Part shown: positions 10,598-22,063 of the stretch, piece by piece | How positions within the stretch are numbered: the first letter of the stretch is position 1 | Layout of the letters: each line of letters begins with the position of its first letter | Origin: Isoetes taiwanensis | Taxonomy: Eukaryota; Streptophyta; Lycopodiopsida; Isoetales; Isoetaceae | NCBI GenBank assembly: GCA_021234155.1 | Contig: JAJEKV010000071.1 | Location: 186,001 to 250,000, forward strand | Direction: 5' to 3' | Length of the DNA stretch: 64,000 bases | The notes under the pieces: model-generated | Database searches by the model: none | Seen by the model: the letters and a program-made list of their open reading frames with translations, nothing else | What the model was told of the DNA's origin: nothing | Program-made: the position numbers and the translations under genes

Positions 10598-11453
10598 TTA
10601 GTTCTGATTTTCTTCGGCTTCCTGGACAGTGAATTACTAGGTAAACATATTTTTCAGATTTAAAATATAAATAACAGAAATCTTACCTCTTCAGTTCCTC
10701 CATCATCGTTAATTTCAGACTTTGAATTATCAGGAGATGCCTCACCTTCCTGTATTTAGAAGAGCAGTAGTTAGCAGACAACCTTGTCCAAGGACATTGT
10801 ATATGAAAAGAAAAAACAAGCAAGTTAATTCATCAGAAAATGCTTACTTGTTTCTGCTTGTATGCTGCCAACGTTTTGTCATACTCTTCTTTCAACTCAG
10901 CTGCCTTCTGCACGAATAGCTGCTTTTCCTGTGTAGGATCCAAGCCAAAACTTAACAAATATTTCATTACACAGCAAGCAATGTCTAAAAAGGAACAAAA
11001 ACAACCTCTTCAGGCATTGCCTTCCACTTCTCTCCTCCTGCTTTTCCGACTTGGAAATGAATTTCATATTATAGACTATTTTTTAAATACCGATTCAATA
11101 GCACAGTATTTACCACTGTTATACCCTTCGCATTAGGATGCTCCGGCTTGTAGGTCTCTCTGAACTTTTGCCTGTTTCATCTTATATCAGAATCATCGTC
11201 TGGAATACATATGGGAAATATTATTTAAAGAACTCACAGAAAGACGAAAAATGCTGTCGGAGGCCTCTTGGGAAGGTTAGGATCCTTTGCTTTTCTGTCC
11301 TTCTTGCCATCCCTCTTCTTGACAGATAGATTCCTGGCAAATAGTAAGCCAATGTTAAGATAGGAGATAACTTCGAGAATGCGAGAAAGAATGAGAAAGT
11401 ACTTACGCATCAACCTTGTTAGAGCTTCTCCTTGTTCCATTCAGCCCCTTCAT
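10598..11453 (-). CDS. HMGB-type HMG-box protein, 7 coding exons, frame lesion
   Basis: Nuclear architectural chromatin protein; the HMG box bends DNA. Coding exons on the minus strand: 11407-11453, 11238-11333, 11114-11171, 11006-11049, 10848-10928, 10687-10749 and 10598-10621. A basic N-terminus (KKRDGKKDRKAK) leads into the box: DPNLPKRPPTAFFVFL, QKFRETYKPEHPNAKGI, GKAGGEKWKAMPEE, EKQLFVQKAAELKEEYDK. A short acidic tail with NSKSEINDD follows, as in plant HMGB proteins; it ends in AEENQN. All introns are GT-AG, but exon lengths sum to 413, so the frame breaks between exons 3 and 4. One extra G at the exon-3 donor would restore a product of about 137 aa. This is either a real lesion or a one-base sequencing or assembly error. 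The start ATG follows a probable 5'-UTR intron acceptor near 11,466. Confidence 0.9.
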
Positions 11454-12300
11454 GGTTTTGAATTCCTGAAAAAATCAAAACGACTAAATAGATCATCTGA
11501 CAATATCAACGCTACTTTTTAGCCGACATAGGCACAATTTTTTTCACAGATATATGCACACGCTGCTATTTGCGAAAAAGATTGACTGTGGATGGAGAAA
11601 TCGTGAAGAATGCAAACTAAACGTTTCTGCGCCCTAAAATCTAAGGAATCTTTTTCTAAATACATCAAGAAATAAGCAGGCATTACGGACGAAATGAAAT
11701 CTTGATGTAACAGTAATTTATATAATCTTGAAGAAGCAGTAAACCGGTTATGCGGATAAGAATATTAATGCAAGAATGCTATAAAATCTGTCTGCTAGGG
11801 CTGCTTCTTGCAGGATGATTTCAAATTTAGGAGCTCAGATGCGCACAAGCTAAATGCATATGAAATATATCATGTGCATAAGCATATATCTAGTGAAGCA
11901 AATCAAACTGCAAAAAGAAGTTCAAAAGATTAGAAAGAAAAAGAAAGAAACGCAAGAAACAAATGGAGCAACAAAAACTAACCGAGCAAATATTCCGAAG
12001 CGCTGTGTTGATCCGGTGAGAGAAATGGGCCTGTTATGCAGAAGGAGAGTGGAGGGAAAACGAAATAAAGCGTACAGATTATTATAATAATTACATAGAT
12101 ATTTGTAGTAAGAGAAAATTATGATACGAATACGATACACCTACACAGCAGCTTGATACGTGTAGGACCTATAAAAGTTAATTAAATTAATAATTAAGCA
12201 AAGGCACCTTTTAAGAATGTAAAGAATCAGGAAGTAATCGGGAAACTTTTTAAAGGTAGAGGATGCATGCCTATCAATCCTTAACCGGCAGCTCCTCGGC
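11454..12300 (-). other. HMGB upstream and 5'-UTR region
   Basis: TTTTTTCAG just upstream of the HMGB start codon suggests that a 5'-UTR intron ends about 12 bases before the ATG. The UTR exon and promoter must lie further right, but I cannot place them. No other gene is seen. Confidence 0.4.
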
Positions 12301-13340
12301 AATTTTAGATCCTAACCGTTGGATCAAGATCAGTGATTAGGCGTAATGTGTTGTCACAACCAGATAAACAGGCAGCGGCCTGTTTATCATGATAAACCGG
12401 CAACAAGAATGATAAATAAAAGCGCCGAGGCAACAACAATGATAAACCGAGCCACGAGAGGCGTGGCCCGAAGGGATCTCGTCCTTCAAATCGGCCTTCC
12501 AATCGGCTGCTTTGTGGCTCACACGCACGCCAGCCCAGCGAAGGATTTGAAGGATCAAACACCGCGTTTGTGGCTTACAAAAGAAAAGCTTACACAAGTC
12601 GGATGTGATTTCCTTAAGATAAAATACACACAAAAACAGGATTTTGAATGGAAGAAAAGGAAAACTTAAACTAGGAGAAGGCAATAAGCTAAAAGCACAA
12701 AAACTGAAAAATAGGCTCGGTGGTCTGCGGGCAAAGATGCCGAAACTCCAATAGCCGATTCGTGATAAGCTCCGGCAGCCCGATTTCTTAGCCCGATTCC
12801 TCTCAGGATCGAGGATTTCTTACCAGATTCCTCATTGATTTCCAATCGGCCTTCCAATTTTGTGGAAAAGATTCTCCTTCTGCATTCTCCTTCCAATCAG
12901 CCTTCCCTACTCCCTACTTTGTGCGGCTTGTGGAAGAATGGAAGAACATCTCTGTTTCGTGGATTGATTGCTTGTTGTGCCCTGCAAAATCTTGCTGCTG
13001 CAATGAATCAGAGGATTGAATCAGAGGCAAAATTGCCTCGGAGCTCCCGGGCTCGCCCATTTATTAGGCGTAATGGGCTCTCCTGGGGGTTTAACCCCTT
13101 CTTAACATCCTTGGCCTTGGCCTGAGCATTTATCTGTAGGTTTCAACTTTACATGTTATGTCGAGTAACAATTTCGGAGTTTGGCTTCTTGGCAGCAGAT
13201 GCTAGAGAAGAAAACAGGGCTGGCCTTCTAACTGTATTTTAGCCATGTTTTATGTGGTCCTACCATTTCGATCACAGCATACTTAGTTGTGCACCAACAA
13301 GGGAATAAAGTGGGGACTGCCAAGCTTAGCTATCGCGGCT
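12301..13340. other. Unassigned repeat-like region
   Basis: No convincing gene. It contains a perfect 16-base palindrome, GTTTATCATGATAAAC (12,382-12,397), several GATAAACCG repeats, and scattered copies of AATCGGCCTTCCAATC (about 12,490 and 12,845). It is probably old mobile DNA. Confidence 0.4.
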
Positions 13341-13374
13341 AGTGCCAAATGCTTCGGCCAAAGATGTTAAAGCC

Positions 13375-13484
13375 GATAACGTCCTGCGCAAGGGCGTTGG
13401 GGCCAGTCAAAAGGACTTTCCTGGCCACATGGCCACTCGGCCATTTTTTTCCTGGGCCATAGCGCCCCTCCACAGGACGTTATC
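13375..13484. repeat. Foldback element
   Basis: GATAACGTCCTG (13,375-13,386) is the exact reverse complement of CAGGACGTTATC (13,473-13,484). Pairing continues inward imperfectly to about 13,406 and 13,452, leaving a loop of about 45 bases. Confidence 0.75.
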
Positions 13485-13541
13485 TAGCCCTTCCCAACAA
13501 AACAAGCTTCCCCTACTCCATTTCAAGGGCCAAGATAGTCT

Positions 13542-14024
13542 TATCTAGATCGAGGGGTTCTCGAGATTCCAAATATACCTTCAAGTTTGCAAATATTCTA
13601 AACATACCCTTCAAATGAAGAGCATTTTTTGGAAATATGGTAATATAGTCTTTGTAGCTTCTCAAATTCTAAAGTTGTTCACGAACGTTATAGATTAAGA
13701 TAAAATATTTCCAACAAGATCAAATTCATCTAAATTCGAGTTGAAATTGTGTTGTCTTTTATAGCACCTTTTCAAAACATTGCAACTTGAAGATTCCAAC
13801 TCTGTTCTAGATGATTCTATTGCTGCTAGTTAGATCTCATTCTCATTTCATAAGTTTCATGAAAGGACCTTTTATATTCAATAGATCACAAAAAAGTTAT
13901 TACAATTTAAGCCAAATATCTTGTTTCTAGAAGTATTTTTGGAATTTTGGCAAACTTGGGGGGTATATTTGGAATTTCTCCACAAAAAAATCCCGAGATA
14001 GTTTTGCCTAGATTGAGGGGTTCT
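13542..14024. mobile_element. MITE-like element flanked by direct repeats
   Basis: ATTCCAAATATACCTTCAAG (starts 13,566) pairs with CTTGGGGGGTATATTTGGAA (ends about 13,974) as terminal inverted repeats around an AT-rich interior of about 360 bp. Outside these, CTAGATCGAGGGGTTCT (about 13,545) and CTAGATTGAGGGGTTCT (about 14,008) are direct repeats. Confidence 0.6.
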
Positions 14025-14189
14025 GGGAAATAAACTGGGATCCCTCGCATGTTCCCAATGACTCCATTTTTGCACCCCCGACCCCTCCCCCTCCCCATTT
14101 TCCCATACATGTTGTATGTCATGTACAACAGTCAATCTTAGTCATTGACCTCGTCAAGAATTGCCGTCGTCCAATTCAACACCATCCTC

Positions 14190-14645
14190 CTATCCTTCGG
14201 GATCCCTGAGGACATCCCATCCATCAAGATCCCATCATGGAAGATTCCGGACCGCGAGATCACTATCATTCCAGCCAATGGGATCCCATCACTTATACCA
14301 CCTTCTGAGATCCCACCTTTGTATTATTCTTTCCATTGAGATCTCGTCACAGGTATCATGGATCACAGGACAACCAACGTGTTTCCATCTAGCGAGATCC
14401 TTCCAACCTAAGATGTTAGGCTATATCTAACAATTGCCAGCACTTTGTCAGAGCATCCCATCTACCGATCTTCTCAGTACATTGGATACCATCATAGGAG
14501 AGACCATCCTTTGGGAAACCTTTTTAAATCCATCGGTTGGGATCCCGACATGCTCATCCCATCTGAAGAGATTCCCTTCTTTGCAATCCTGATAGAGGAG
14601 ATCGCTATTGTGATATTCGATGATATCCCACTTGTTAAATCTTTG
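14190..14645 (+). repeat. GATCCCATC-rich degenerate repeat
   Basis: Roughly a dozen copies or variants of GATCCCATC and its relatives (GAGATCCCACC, GCTCATCCCATC, GATATCCCAC) are spaced irregularly. The frames through it are I-P rich but show no known protein. Confidence 0.5.
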
Positions 14646-14761
14646 GGCTAGAGAATGGAACAGCAAGAAGCACCATGTCAAGCGTATTTGCATATTGATT
14701 ATAAAAGATGCATCAGAATCAACGTTTGATAATTCTATGCACATAATGGATCACAAAAGTT

Positions 14762-14812
14762 TAAATAACTAATAGATAGATAGTATTTTAATGTCACGTC
14801 ACTAGGCAGCAT
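14762..14812 (-). repeat. Inverted copy of the (TATC)n retroposon tail
   Basis: The reverse strand reads GTGACATTAAAATAC then TATCTATCTATTAG, matching the tail repeats at 8391-8625. It marks the 3' end of another member of that family. Confidence 0.55.
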
Positions 14813-15660
14813 TGCTTCTAAATAGACGATTGGGATACTTAAAGATACATATATTTACATGATTGTATAATGTGTGGAGGTTCGATGTTGTTTATTCAAT
14901 TTGGAAGAAGATGCCATAGGATTTTGTCATGGAATATTTTTTGCGGTTGCAGAGGTGGTTGAGCAAGGCGCTAAGATCCAGCAAAAAAGGGACTCTGATA
15001 CAGGAAGGAGAATACCTGTAATCATTGCATGCAAATATGTAGCTCAATCGGGATCAAGGCTGTTCATGCCTTTATTCCCAAATGAATCATGACGATCTCT
15101 AGGGTGTATATTGTTTGGGCATGTGACCTGATGAACTACAACTAGCGTTTCTTATCATATGGCATATGAACTTGGAGCAGCAACACAATAAGAGGACAAC
15201 AATCTCTTACTTTTTAAAAGGGGTCATGTCGATTGGAAACATGTAGAAGATTTAGATCATTCACGAGAATCAGACGTAGGTGTTAATGGGCATAATAACT
15301 AGTAATTGGTTGTCTTCACTGCAAGCAGTGATGAGTCAAATAAAACTTATGGCAGAATCATGACTAATTGGGTCTGTAGTAACTGGTGGAGTATGGTATT
15401 GGTTGGTTTTGTGAAGTGAATGATTTGTTGTTTTTCATCCATTAAGCACGATTTAATTAATTAGAGAATTTCGGAATTCTCGTTTAGCATGAAATAGGTT
15501 CTTGGTTGTCTATAAAACACCGTAAATGGTTGCAGCAGAGTAAAAGTTGATGTTTTTTCCGCTGTTTTTTTGGTCACAACCAGCGATGTATCCGACTTTG
15601 ACATGTATAAGGCTATCCCAAGCTCCTTTGTGAGTAAGAGCGGTCCACAAGAAAGAGTGA
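14813..15660. other. Nothing recognised
   Basis: No gene or clear repeat. It is likely the left flank, or an unrecognised terminus, of the large transposon-like region that follows. Confidence 0.35.
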
Positions 15661-15672
15661 AAATACTCAGCA

Positions 15673-15794
15673 GGATCGCCACGGCGAAAATTTGAAGCTG
15701 CCTAGCTAGCCCATGGATGTAATATCACAAGTCCGTTAAGCTCTACACATGGATAAAAAGAAATGAAATTGATAATGAGAATCGCGGCGGCGAA
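15673..15794. repeat. GATCGC palindromes, left outliers
   Basis: GATCGCCACGGCGA with AAATTTGAAGCTG following, and about 100 bp on AATCGCGGCGGCGA with ACATTTTGAGCTG following. They share flanking context with each other and with the cluster at 19.6 kb (CAGCAGGATCGC). Confidence 0.55.
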
Positions 15795-15990
15795 CATTTT
15801 GAGCTGTTAAGGTACCCACATTCTGCCAATAATTCTAAGAAAGTGCTAGCAAATGTCGTGTCAAGGAAAGTTTAGACAAGAAACAAAACTCAAATAGTAA
15901 GAAAACTCAAAGATATGGAAAACTTCAAAGCATTGTAATTTATATTCCTCAAACATTTCAATGTACATTACTTTGCCATAGGGGCAGAAA

Positions 15991-16610
15991 TTAGTCCATC
16001 TGGGTTTCCGATACTGACTCAGGTACAACACCTATCTCAGCAGCTATCCTAGCTACATGTTCCTGGCCCCTTTGTATAACCTTTGCTGTGTCCATCTCAG
16101 TATAGCCTGTTACATCTAGGATTTCTACAGACATGGCCTGTGCAAGGACTTGGACATGTGGATCCGGTCCTTCAGTCTCAGTATCCATGGCGCTGCCTTC
16201 GACAGATGCGCCACTCTGCTCAGCACAGGCGATATCGGGTGCATGGAAGAGCTTGGATTTTTTCTTGGCTGGAACCTGATGCTCTTGTGTACCTGATGGC
16301 TCACCCTCTTGATCCGCATGGTCCACGTCCATGCCTATGTATTCGAAACTCGACCCGCCTGTCAAGAAAGGCATGTAGGCATCAAATTTTTTGTTTAAAG
16401 CCCCTAATTTTTGAAACACGGGCTCTAGCGCAATAATACCTTTCTCAGTAGCCTCCAGAAGTCTTTTCGTTTCCTGCATTCTTTCCTCATAGCTTTTCTC
16501 ATCCATTTGATCCAAGATTGTATCAATGTTAGATATATCTGTTCTCTGGGTAATGTTTAAATTGATCGGCGTCGGGGATCATTCCACGAGGCTCGCCTTA
16601 TCCTCTTCAA
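15991..16610 (-). pseudogene. C-terminal part of transposon-borne minus-strand gene
   Basis: An open frame of about 190 codons ends at 15,991. It extends upstream of its first Met at 16,515 (TQRTDISNIDTILDQ leads into MDEKSYEERMQ). The protein is acidic with a probable helical start (EERMQETKRLLEATEKG) and a basic KKKSK patch. I do not recognise it. Its codon-like openness and its position downstream of the ParB-like and methyltransferase-like segments suggest it is the tail of the same protein. Confidence 0.4.
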
Positions 16611-17489
16611 CTGTCTCCCCAAATACTGTCCAACCCGGTTTTGAGCTTATCCGGAAAGCCCCTCGAAATTGGCATACTTTACCACGGCTTTCGAAAGCAA
16701 TACTTTTCTTTCCCCGCATTAAAGGCTGACCACGAGGCGATTACTGGCGAGAAGAAATCAAGAACACAACCATCCTTGGGCACAAGTTTGTCAACTAGGT
16801 AGTAAGCATATGATGTCTTCAAGCGGCGCACTTCAAAGCGTGGTCACCTTCCATTCAGACAAACTTGTACAGGGTTTACCCGGTGAAATAAAGTCCGCCA
16901 TTTTTTTCTTCATTTTCTCATCGGTATCTTCGTCACCAGCGGCGGGCATTGGTGGCAAGGCGTGTTCTTTGGTGCGTGCTCACTCACGTGTCAAAGCGAA
17001 GCTCCGACTCCGGCATTTATCGTTGACCACGAGTCGCTTCGTTAATGCACATATGGGTGATGTAATCTTGATATTCCTTCACGCTTTTCTTGTTTTACCC
17101 ATCCCGGCTCGTCATATGTACCTACTGAAATATGGGACCGCCTTGAATCGTTTTTTTTCGTACAAGCAATGCGGCAAGTTCACGGACCGCATCGAATCAC
17201 AAGGTGATAAATGTTAGCGAGTTGTCATCTTTGGATATTCTTGTGAAGAGTTCCATGTGTTTTTTTGCGTCCATATGCAGAGAATCCTCTAATGTCTATG
17301 AACACCATAGTTGCATTCTCGAGATCTTGGAGTGGATGTAGGAATCCCTTCCTTTGTTACAAAGATGTACAACATTTTCTTCTCCTTGATCTTGATAGCC
17401 TCTTGGGGTTTCAAAATCGATCTAATGGGTTCTAGAAATGCAGCGGGCAAATTACCCACAACATGTTCCTTATTATAATTGGCTTTCCA
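16611..17489 (-). pseudogene. Possible DNA-methyltransferase-like segment, frameshifted
   Basis: The reverse strand carries pieces of one protein in shifting frames. In order: GNLPAAFLEPIRSILKPQEA, MVFIDIRGFSAYG, RISKDDNSLTFITL, DFISPGKPCTSLSEWK, and RLKTSYAYYLVDKLVPKDG followed by CVLDFFSPVIASWSAFNAGK. The last piece looks like the N6/N4 methyltransferase block in which K-P/L-x-Y precedes LD-x-F-x-G-x-G-T, but the Gly-x-Gly is lost. No DPPY-type motif was found. The identification is tentative. Confidence 0.3.
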
Positions 17490-18330
17490 TTACTCTATAT
17501 CCGAATCGGATATATCCGAATCCATTTTTGTTAAAGTGAGCGGGGAAATTCGAGAAAGCAATTCTTCCCAAAAAGTGTATTCTTTCTGAAGCAGCGTGGA
17601 GGCGTATGACAAAATCTCTTTCCGCATGAAGCTCAGGCTTCTAATATCAATGGCGCGCTGCTTGCAATCAAACCTGCCATGATATCCGCCTTGCACCTTA
17701 ATGTATGTCTTTCCTTCCAAAATCTCATCGAGAAGATGAGAAACCTCTGCATTAGACATGCCTCGAAGGTATCTTAACCAGGTTTTGTTGAAGAAGTCCT
17801 TCGAGGGCTTATCAGGAAAATCTCCACATATTTTTTTGTTGACCCATCTGTTGGCCACTTCCATTAACTTTCTGAACACCCGCTCCTCCATAAAAATAAA
17901 TTGCTTCTCGTCCTTTAGCTCCTTCACCTTCAACGTTGTGGTAGCTATCTCGTGGAAGTCCTACAAAACAAATGGTCAGGGAAATCGCGGCCGCAATGTC
18001 ATTGAGCTAAGATAATAAAAATACCTTCCATGCTGAGGTGGTGGCAGTACCAATGGGACCTTGAGGAGGACATCCATACGCTTTATGTTGATGCCGCAGC
18101 TGTTGAAGCTTCTCTAACAATGGCTCTCTATATACAGTGTTAGCGATGACTTCATTGCACTGAATGCTCAACTCAATATACTCTCTATCTGTCAAGTTTC
18201 CATTAAGCACTCTTGTTCTTCTCCTCGCGTAGGCTTTAGCAAACTCCAGCCGATGTTCCAGCTCTCCAACAACACCGCATAGCAATTGAGCTGCACATAT
18301 ACTGTGGTTACCAGATATTATCAAAATTTC
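17490..18330 (-). pseudogene. ParB-like domain gene fragment, two exons
   Basis: Exon 18,025-about 18,330 opens with IISGNHSICAAQLL, resembling the ParB/Srx-fold block (G-N/H-H-R-x-x-A-A-x-x-L). It contains ELSIQCNE, like the conserved Asn-containing block after it, and ends in TTSAWK. A GT-AG intron (17,961-18,024) joins it in frame to 17,490-17,960 (DFHEIATTTLKVKELKDEKQ), ending in an acidic DSDISDSDIE. Just upstream, REYEADLKGKKF is in another frame, one base out, so the gene is damaged. A ParB-like segment followed by methyltransferase-like sequence recalls phage and bacterial ParB-methylase proteins. Function in a plant element is unknown. Confidence 0.45.
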
Positions 18331-19620
18331 TTGCCCTTCAAGTCAGCCTCGTACTCCCGTGATCTTTTTCCCAAATAATGTGCACTTGTAAGTTAGGAAG
18401 CCACAAACCGTAAATCATGAACAATAACAATCACACGGTAATGGGGTCGGTGGGGACAACATCTACCGGTGTGAGCACCCTCCGTGGGATACGTCTTGAA
18501 ACTCTTCACGAGTCCGCACATGGTCGTTTGCATTCGATCGTGAGGTTAGCGGTGAGCTGGCTCGCAATTAAATATGGAGACCTTCATAAACCCGGTTCAC
18601 ACCAAGCAGATAGAACCGTTTGAATTGTTCAAGCTTACGTGCGGTTTGTTACGCCAATTTGCGTTCTTCCTCGAGATTGAATTTGAGTTCACCGGGCGTA
18701 GTTCAAGCAAGGGAAATGCTAATCTCTTGGACGATGAAACACACGAGGCGGAAGGGGGTGTGTGAACCGCTATCAGAAGTAGTGAGTTCTTGGGAGGTTG
18801 ATTGTGAACCGATATCTTGTTTGGGGCAGTAGTATCTTTTCGGCATAATAGGGGAACACAAATAGCCAAAGGCGAAAGGGATCTATAATAGCGAGAAGGT
18901 TGGGCGGTGGAAGCGAGGCTCCACGCATGGGGCTCTGGGCTGGGTAGAGTCCTCTGCTAAAGATACGAACTTCACATGCTTTTTCTTACGGCGAGCTCTT
19001 AACCGGTTAGTGTCCATTACGGAAGGCATCTTCTCATCTCGTTTAGCTTTCAATGCAATGCTTTGGGTGGTTTCTTATCCGTCGCGCAAACCTTTTATCA
19101 AGATGTCGAGAAGCCGGACAATATATCCCTATTGCCGGTTATTCGGACAGAGAGGCAGATTCATAGGTTTGCGGTTCCCGGTAGTATCCTTTCGCGACCG
19201 GTCGGAACATTCTTTCCAATTGGCGGCTTGTTTAACTTGCTTATTTTGTCATGAGCTTAGGGATCATAATTTGTCCATTTAAGGACGTACCCAATGAGCG
19301 CAGAATTTTGTGTGTCCTCCACGCTGCGCATATAATAGCGCCTTGGACATTGTTCTTTGTTCCTTCCCACATAGCAATTACAATTCCTATCTTTGTATGT
19401 CATTGGCTTTCTTGCCAGTCTTGAGGAACAAGCAGAGGTCTTTACGGCCGGTCGCCTTTTAGATGCGTGGAATTGCTTCGCAATTTCAATGCACCACTTC
19501 CTTTCATTGGAAGGTGTGATGATCTTAGTAGGCTCAACGCCCGGACCAAAACAAATCCGTGAGGCTGCAAGTAAGAGGTGTATCGGTATTCCCTAATGCA
19601 CACATTCTTCCATTAGTAAA
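18331..19620. other. No clear gene
   Basis: It presumably contained the N-terminus of the minus-strand ParB-like gene, but only REYEADLKGKKF (near 18,330-18,360) is credible. Many short frames, none convincing. Confidence 0.4.
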
Positions 19621-19628
19621 GTCAGCAG

Positions 19629-19944
19629 GATCGCGGTCGCGATCTTCGCATGAGCTCCCGATTTTACGATCGCGACCGCCATCTTCTTGAAGTGTTGCAC
19701 AAGATCGCTGGCGCGACGCCGCGGAGTTTCATGAAGACGGCGACCGCGATCCCGTTGGAGCACTCAACAGATCGCGTCAGCGATATGCTACGAAAGTACA
19801 TCGAATCGGCGCTGATCCGGCCCGAAGCATCCTCAAAGAAAGTTCGCCACATCCTACTTGAGTTCCGCACTGCTGATGACTACATTACGAAAAGTCGAAC
19901 AACGTAATTAAACATGCATTATCGAAGAAATCGCTACCGCGATC
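19629..19944. repeat. Cluster of GATCGC imperfect palindromes
   Basis: Six sites: GATCGCGGTCGCGATC (19,629), GATCGCGACCGCCATC (19,668), GATCGCTGGCGCGAC (19,703), GCGACCGCGATC (19,740), GATCGCGTCAGCGAT (19,770) and AATCGCTACCGCGATC (19,929). Several are followed by TTCTT. Their spacing is irregular. Confidence 0.75.
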
Positions 19945-22063
19945 TTCTTCTTGAGCCGAGGGGCTAGAACTAACCTTTCTCTCGAGATGGGCTTTGTGCC
20001 ATGGACGCGCTACCAAGAATTCGAAAAAAGGGCTTTCAGACATCAAGGTGGAAGGCGCCGAGAGTCGAAGCATGAGAATCGCGAAGGCCAGCCGGCCGGG
20101 CGGAAAGAAATTCTCTAATCGCGAAAATAAAATACTCGCTATCCAATGGGACTAATTTAATACGCACGACGCGGGCGGGACCAGCGCCATAAAAATACCG
20201 CCATTAATACCGGCATTCATAATTACACACCATTAATGCGGCCGCCCTTATTTATGGAGACCCAACAACTTTATTTTAAATGTGGCATTTTGGGACAAGA
20301 GGTACTTTTTGGCGTGGACCTCTAAATTCAAAATGTGTAACGTGAGAGTGAGAGATATAACCTTCCCCGTACCAACAACACACCGCGCAATAAAAGCCCC
20401 ACGGAACCAAAATGTACACGCCCTCGAGCGCGGTTGAAGGACTGAAAAAAGACAAATCAATTTAAATTTTGAGCCGAATTTCGGCTCGATCTTGAAGGCG
20501 GATTTCCGGTTGTAATCGAAAGGTGGTGTTCGAAGGCGCCGTTTTCCTCGTCTGGCGCCATTCGTTCCTCTATTTCGCTGACCGTTCGAGGCTCTAGGTC
20601 TCATCTTGAAGGCGCCGCCTAACTTAAGCTACCGGGGTACAAAATCCTAATGCCTTACTGTTTATCCAGCTAGAAATTATCCAATTCAGGAGTGATTTTC
20701 GATTTGTTGTTTATGTATAGGTTATAATAGTGTTTTCACAACCATAATGTAATTTACTGTATTGGCACCATCTCTTTCTTGGTATATCTTCGTTCCGCGG
20801 ATCTGTATAATCCGTAGCGAGGCCCAAATCAATTGTTTATTTCTCGGACTAATTGATAGTGAGGGGATATCACAGTAACATAATGGTTCTGCTAATGGTT
20901 CTGCTCCTAGGTTGACAATTCACAACAGATCTCCATTGTAATTAACAAAAAGGCAAAGAATCGTTGTGGAAATAACAGTTGCAATTAGTATTCACGTAAA
21001 CATTTGATTTGCGAGAGTTACTCAAATATCTATTTGTTGCTCAGTTGGACCAGTTCGGATCTCTGCCTAAAAGAATTGCGACTGCGTTCATCCGAAGCAT
21101 AGCACTTATAACGCAACGCGAGCTTACATCGAATTAATCGCGATTGCGATCTTGTCGAGGTAAGTCCAGTAGGAAAGTGTTTTTTAAATGGTCAGAGAAA
21201 ATAGTTTGAGCTGAAGAAGGTTAGTTAGATTAGAGAAAAATTCTAGGTAGATTTGAAGGATTCAAGATGTCCACCAGAGAGGTCCAAAGGATCGCCCTCG
21301 CGATCTCCCCGGCCCCTCTGTGTCTTGTGCTTGTTTGATTCATACCTATGTGGTCCGTGAGGATCGCCTTCAGCGATCTTCCCGAGGTATTATGTCGCCC
21401 TTGGGGCCTTGAGTAATTTGCATTTTTTTCTACTAATGAGGTCAGCCGGACGCCATCGCGATGTTGACGAAAGTGTTGACTTTCTTTTAGGATGGAACCT
21501 CTACGATCTTTCTACCGTTGGGGAAGAAGGTGGTCGAGGGCGAGAGTGCATAACTTCAAAAATCACCACACAACGCCCTGTGCGTGCATTTAATTGATAG
21601 TAGTTTCTGTTGTCGTTTGTCTTTGATGGGCAGATACCACCGCCGTTTCCCTAACCGAATTGAACCAGCTAGGGAAGCTATCGGTAGCCGTTCTTTGGTC
21701 CAAAAGCGACGTCGTAATGAAATCACGCCAGAACCGATGTTAGCACACCACCGGTCAGATCAAACGGATAAATTGGCAAGTCCGGTAAATGCTTGTGAAG
21801 AAAACAAGAAATCAATTGAATTGTTTGGGATTTAGGGGATAAACTAGTGGAAAAGACATGTGAGTTCTGCGACAGTCTTTCGCAAACCGCCTTTATGCTA
21901 CGTGGTGTCATCGTCTTGTAGATCCAAACGATGCAATGGTCCGACATGAAGTTGGGTGAAGCATGGATAGGGGTTTCATTATGAATTTGTTGCCCATGCC
22001 CGAAAAAAATTTCTATGCTCTGTCGGGCTTGTGCAGAAATGCCATTGTGCATGACTTGGTGAG
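19945..22063. other. Divergent spacer with more GATCGC sites
   Basis: Further sites: AATCGCGATTGCGATC (21,136-21,151), GATCGCCCTCGCGATC (21,290-21,305) and GATCGCCTTCAGCGATC (21,362-21,378), with half-sites near 20,072 and 20,117. No reliable coding sequence; it probably held both promoters of the divergent genes. Confidence 0.45.

Noticed and set aside
12305-12900. Overlapping frames in both strands as a gene
   Set aside because: No conserved domain and no consistent frame; palindromic GATAAACCG repeats suggest repeat DNA.
15991-16515. Independent small host gene of 174 aa
   Set aside because: The open frame continues upstream of its first Met and lies in line with the broken ParB-like gene, so it is more likely that gene's C-terminus.
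20248-20604. 118-codon Arg/Lys-rich minus-strand frame
   Set aside because: No family resemblance, no supporting splice or promoter signals, and it lies in the divergent spacer of the transposon-like region.
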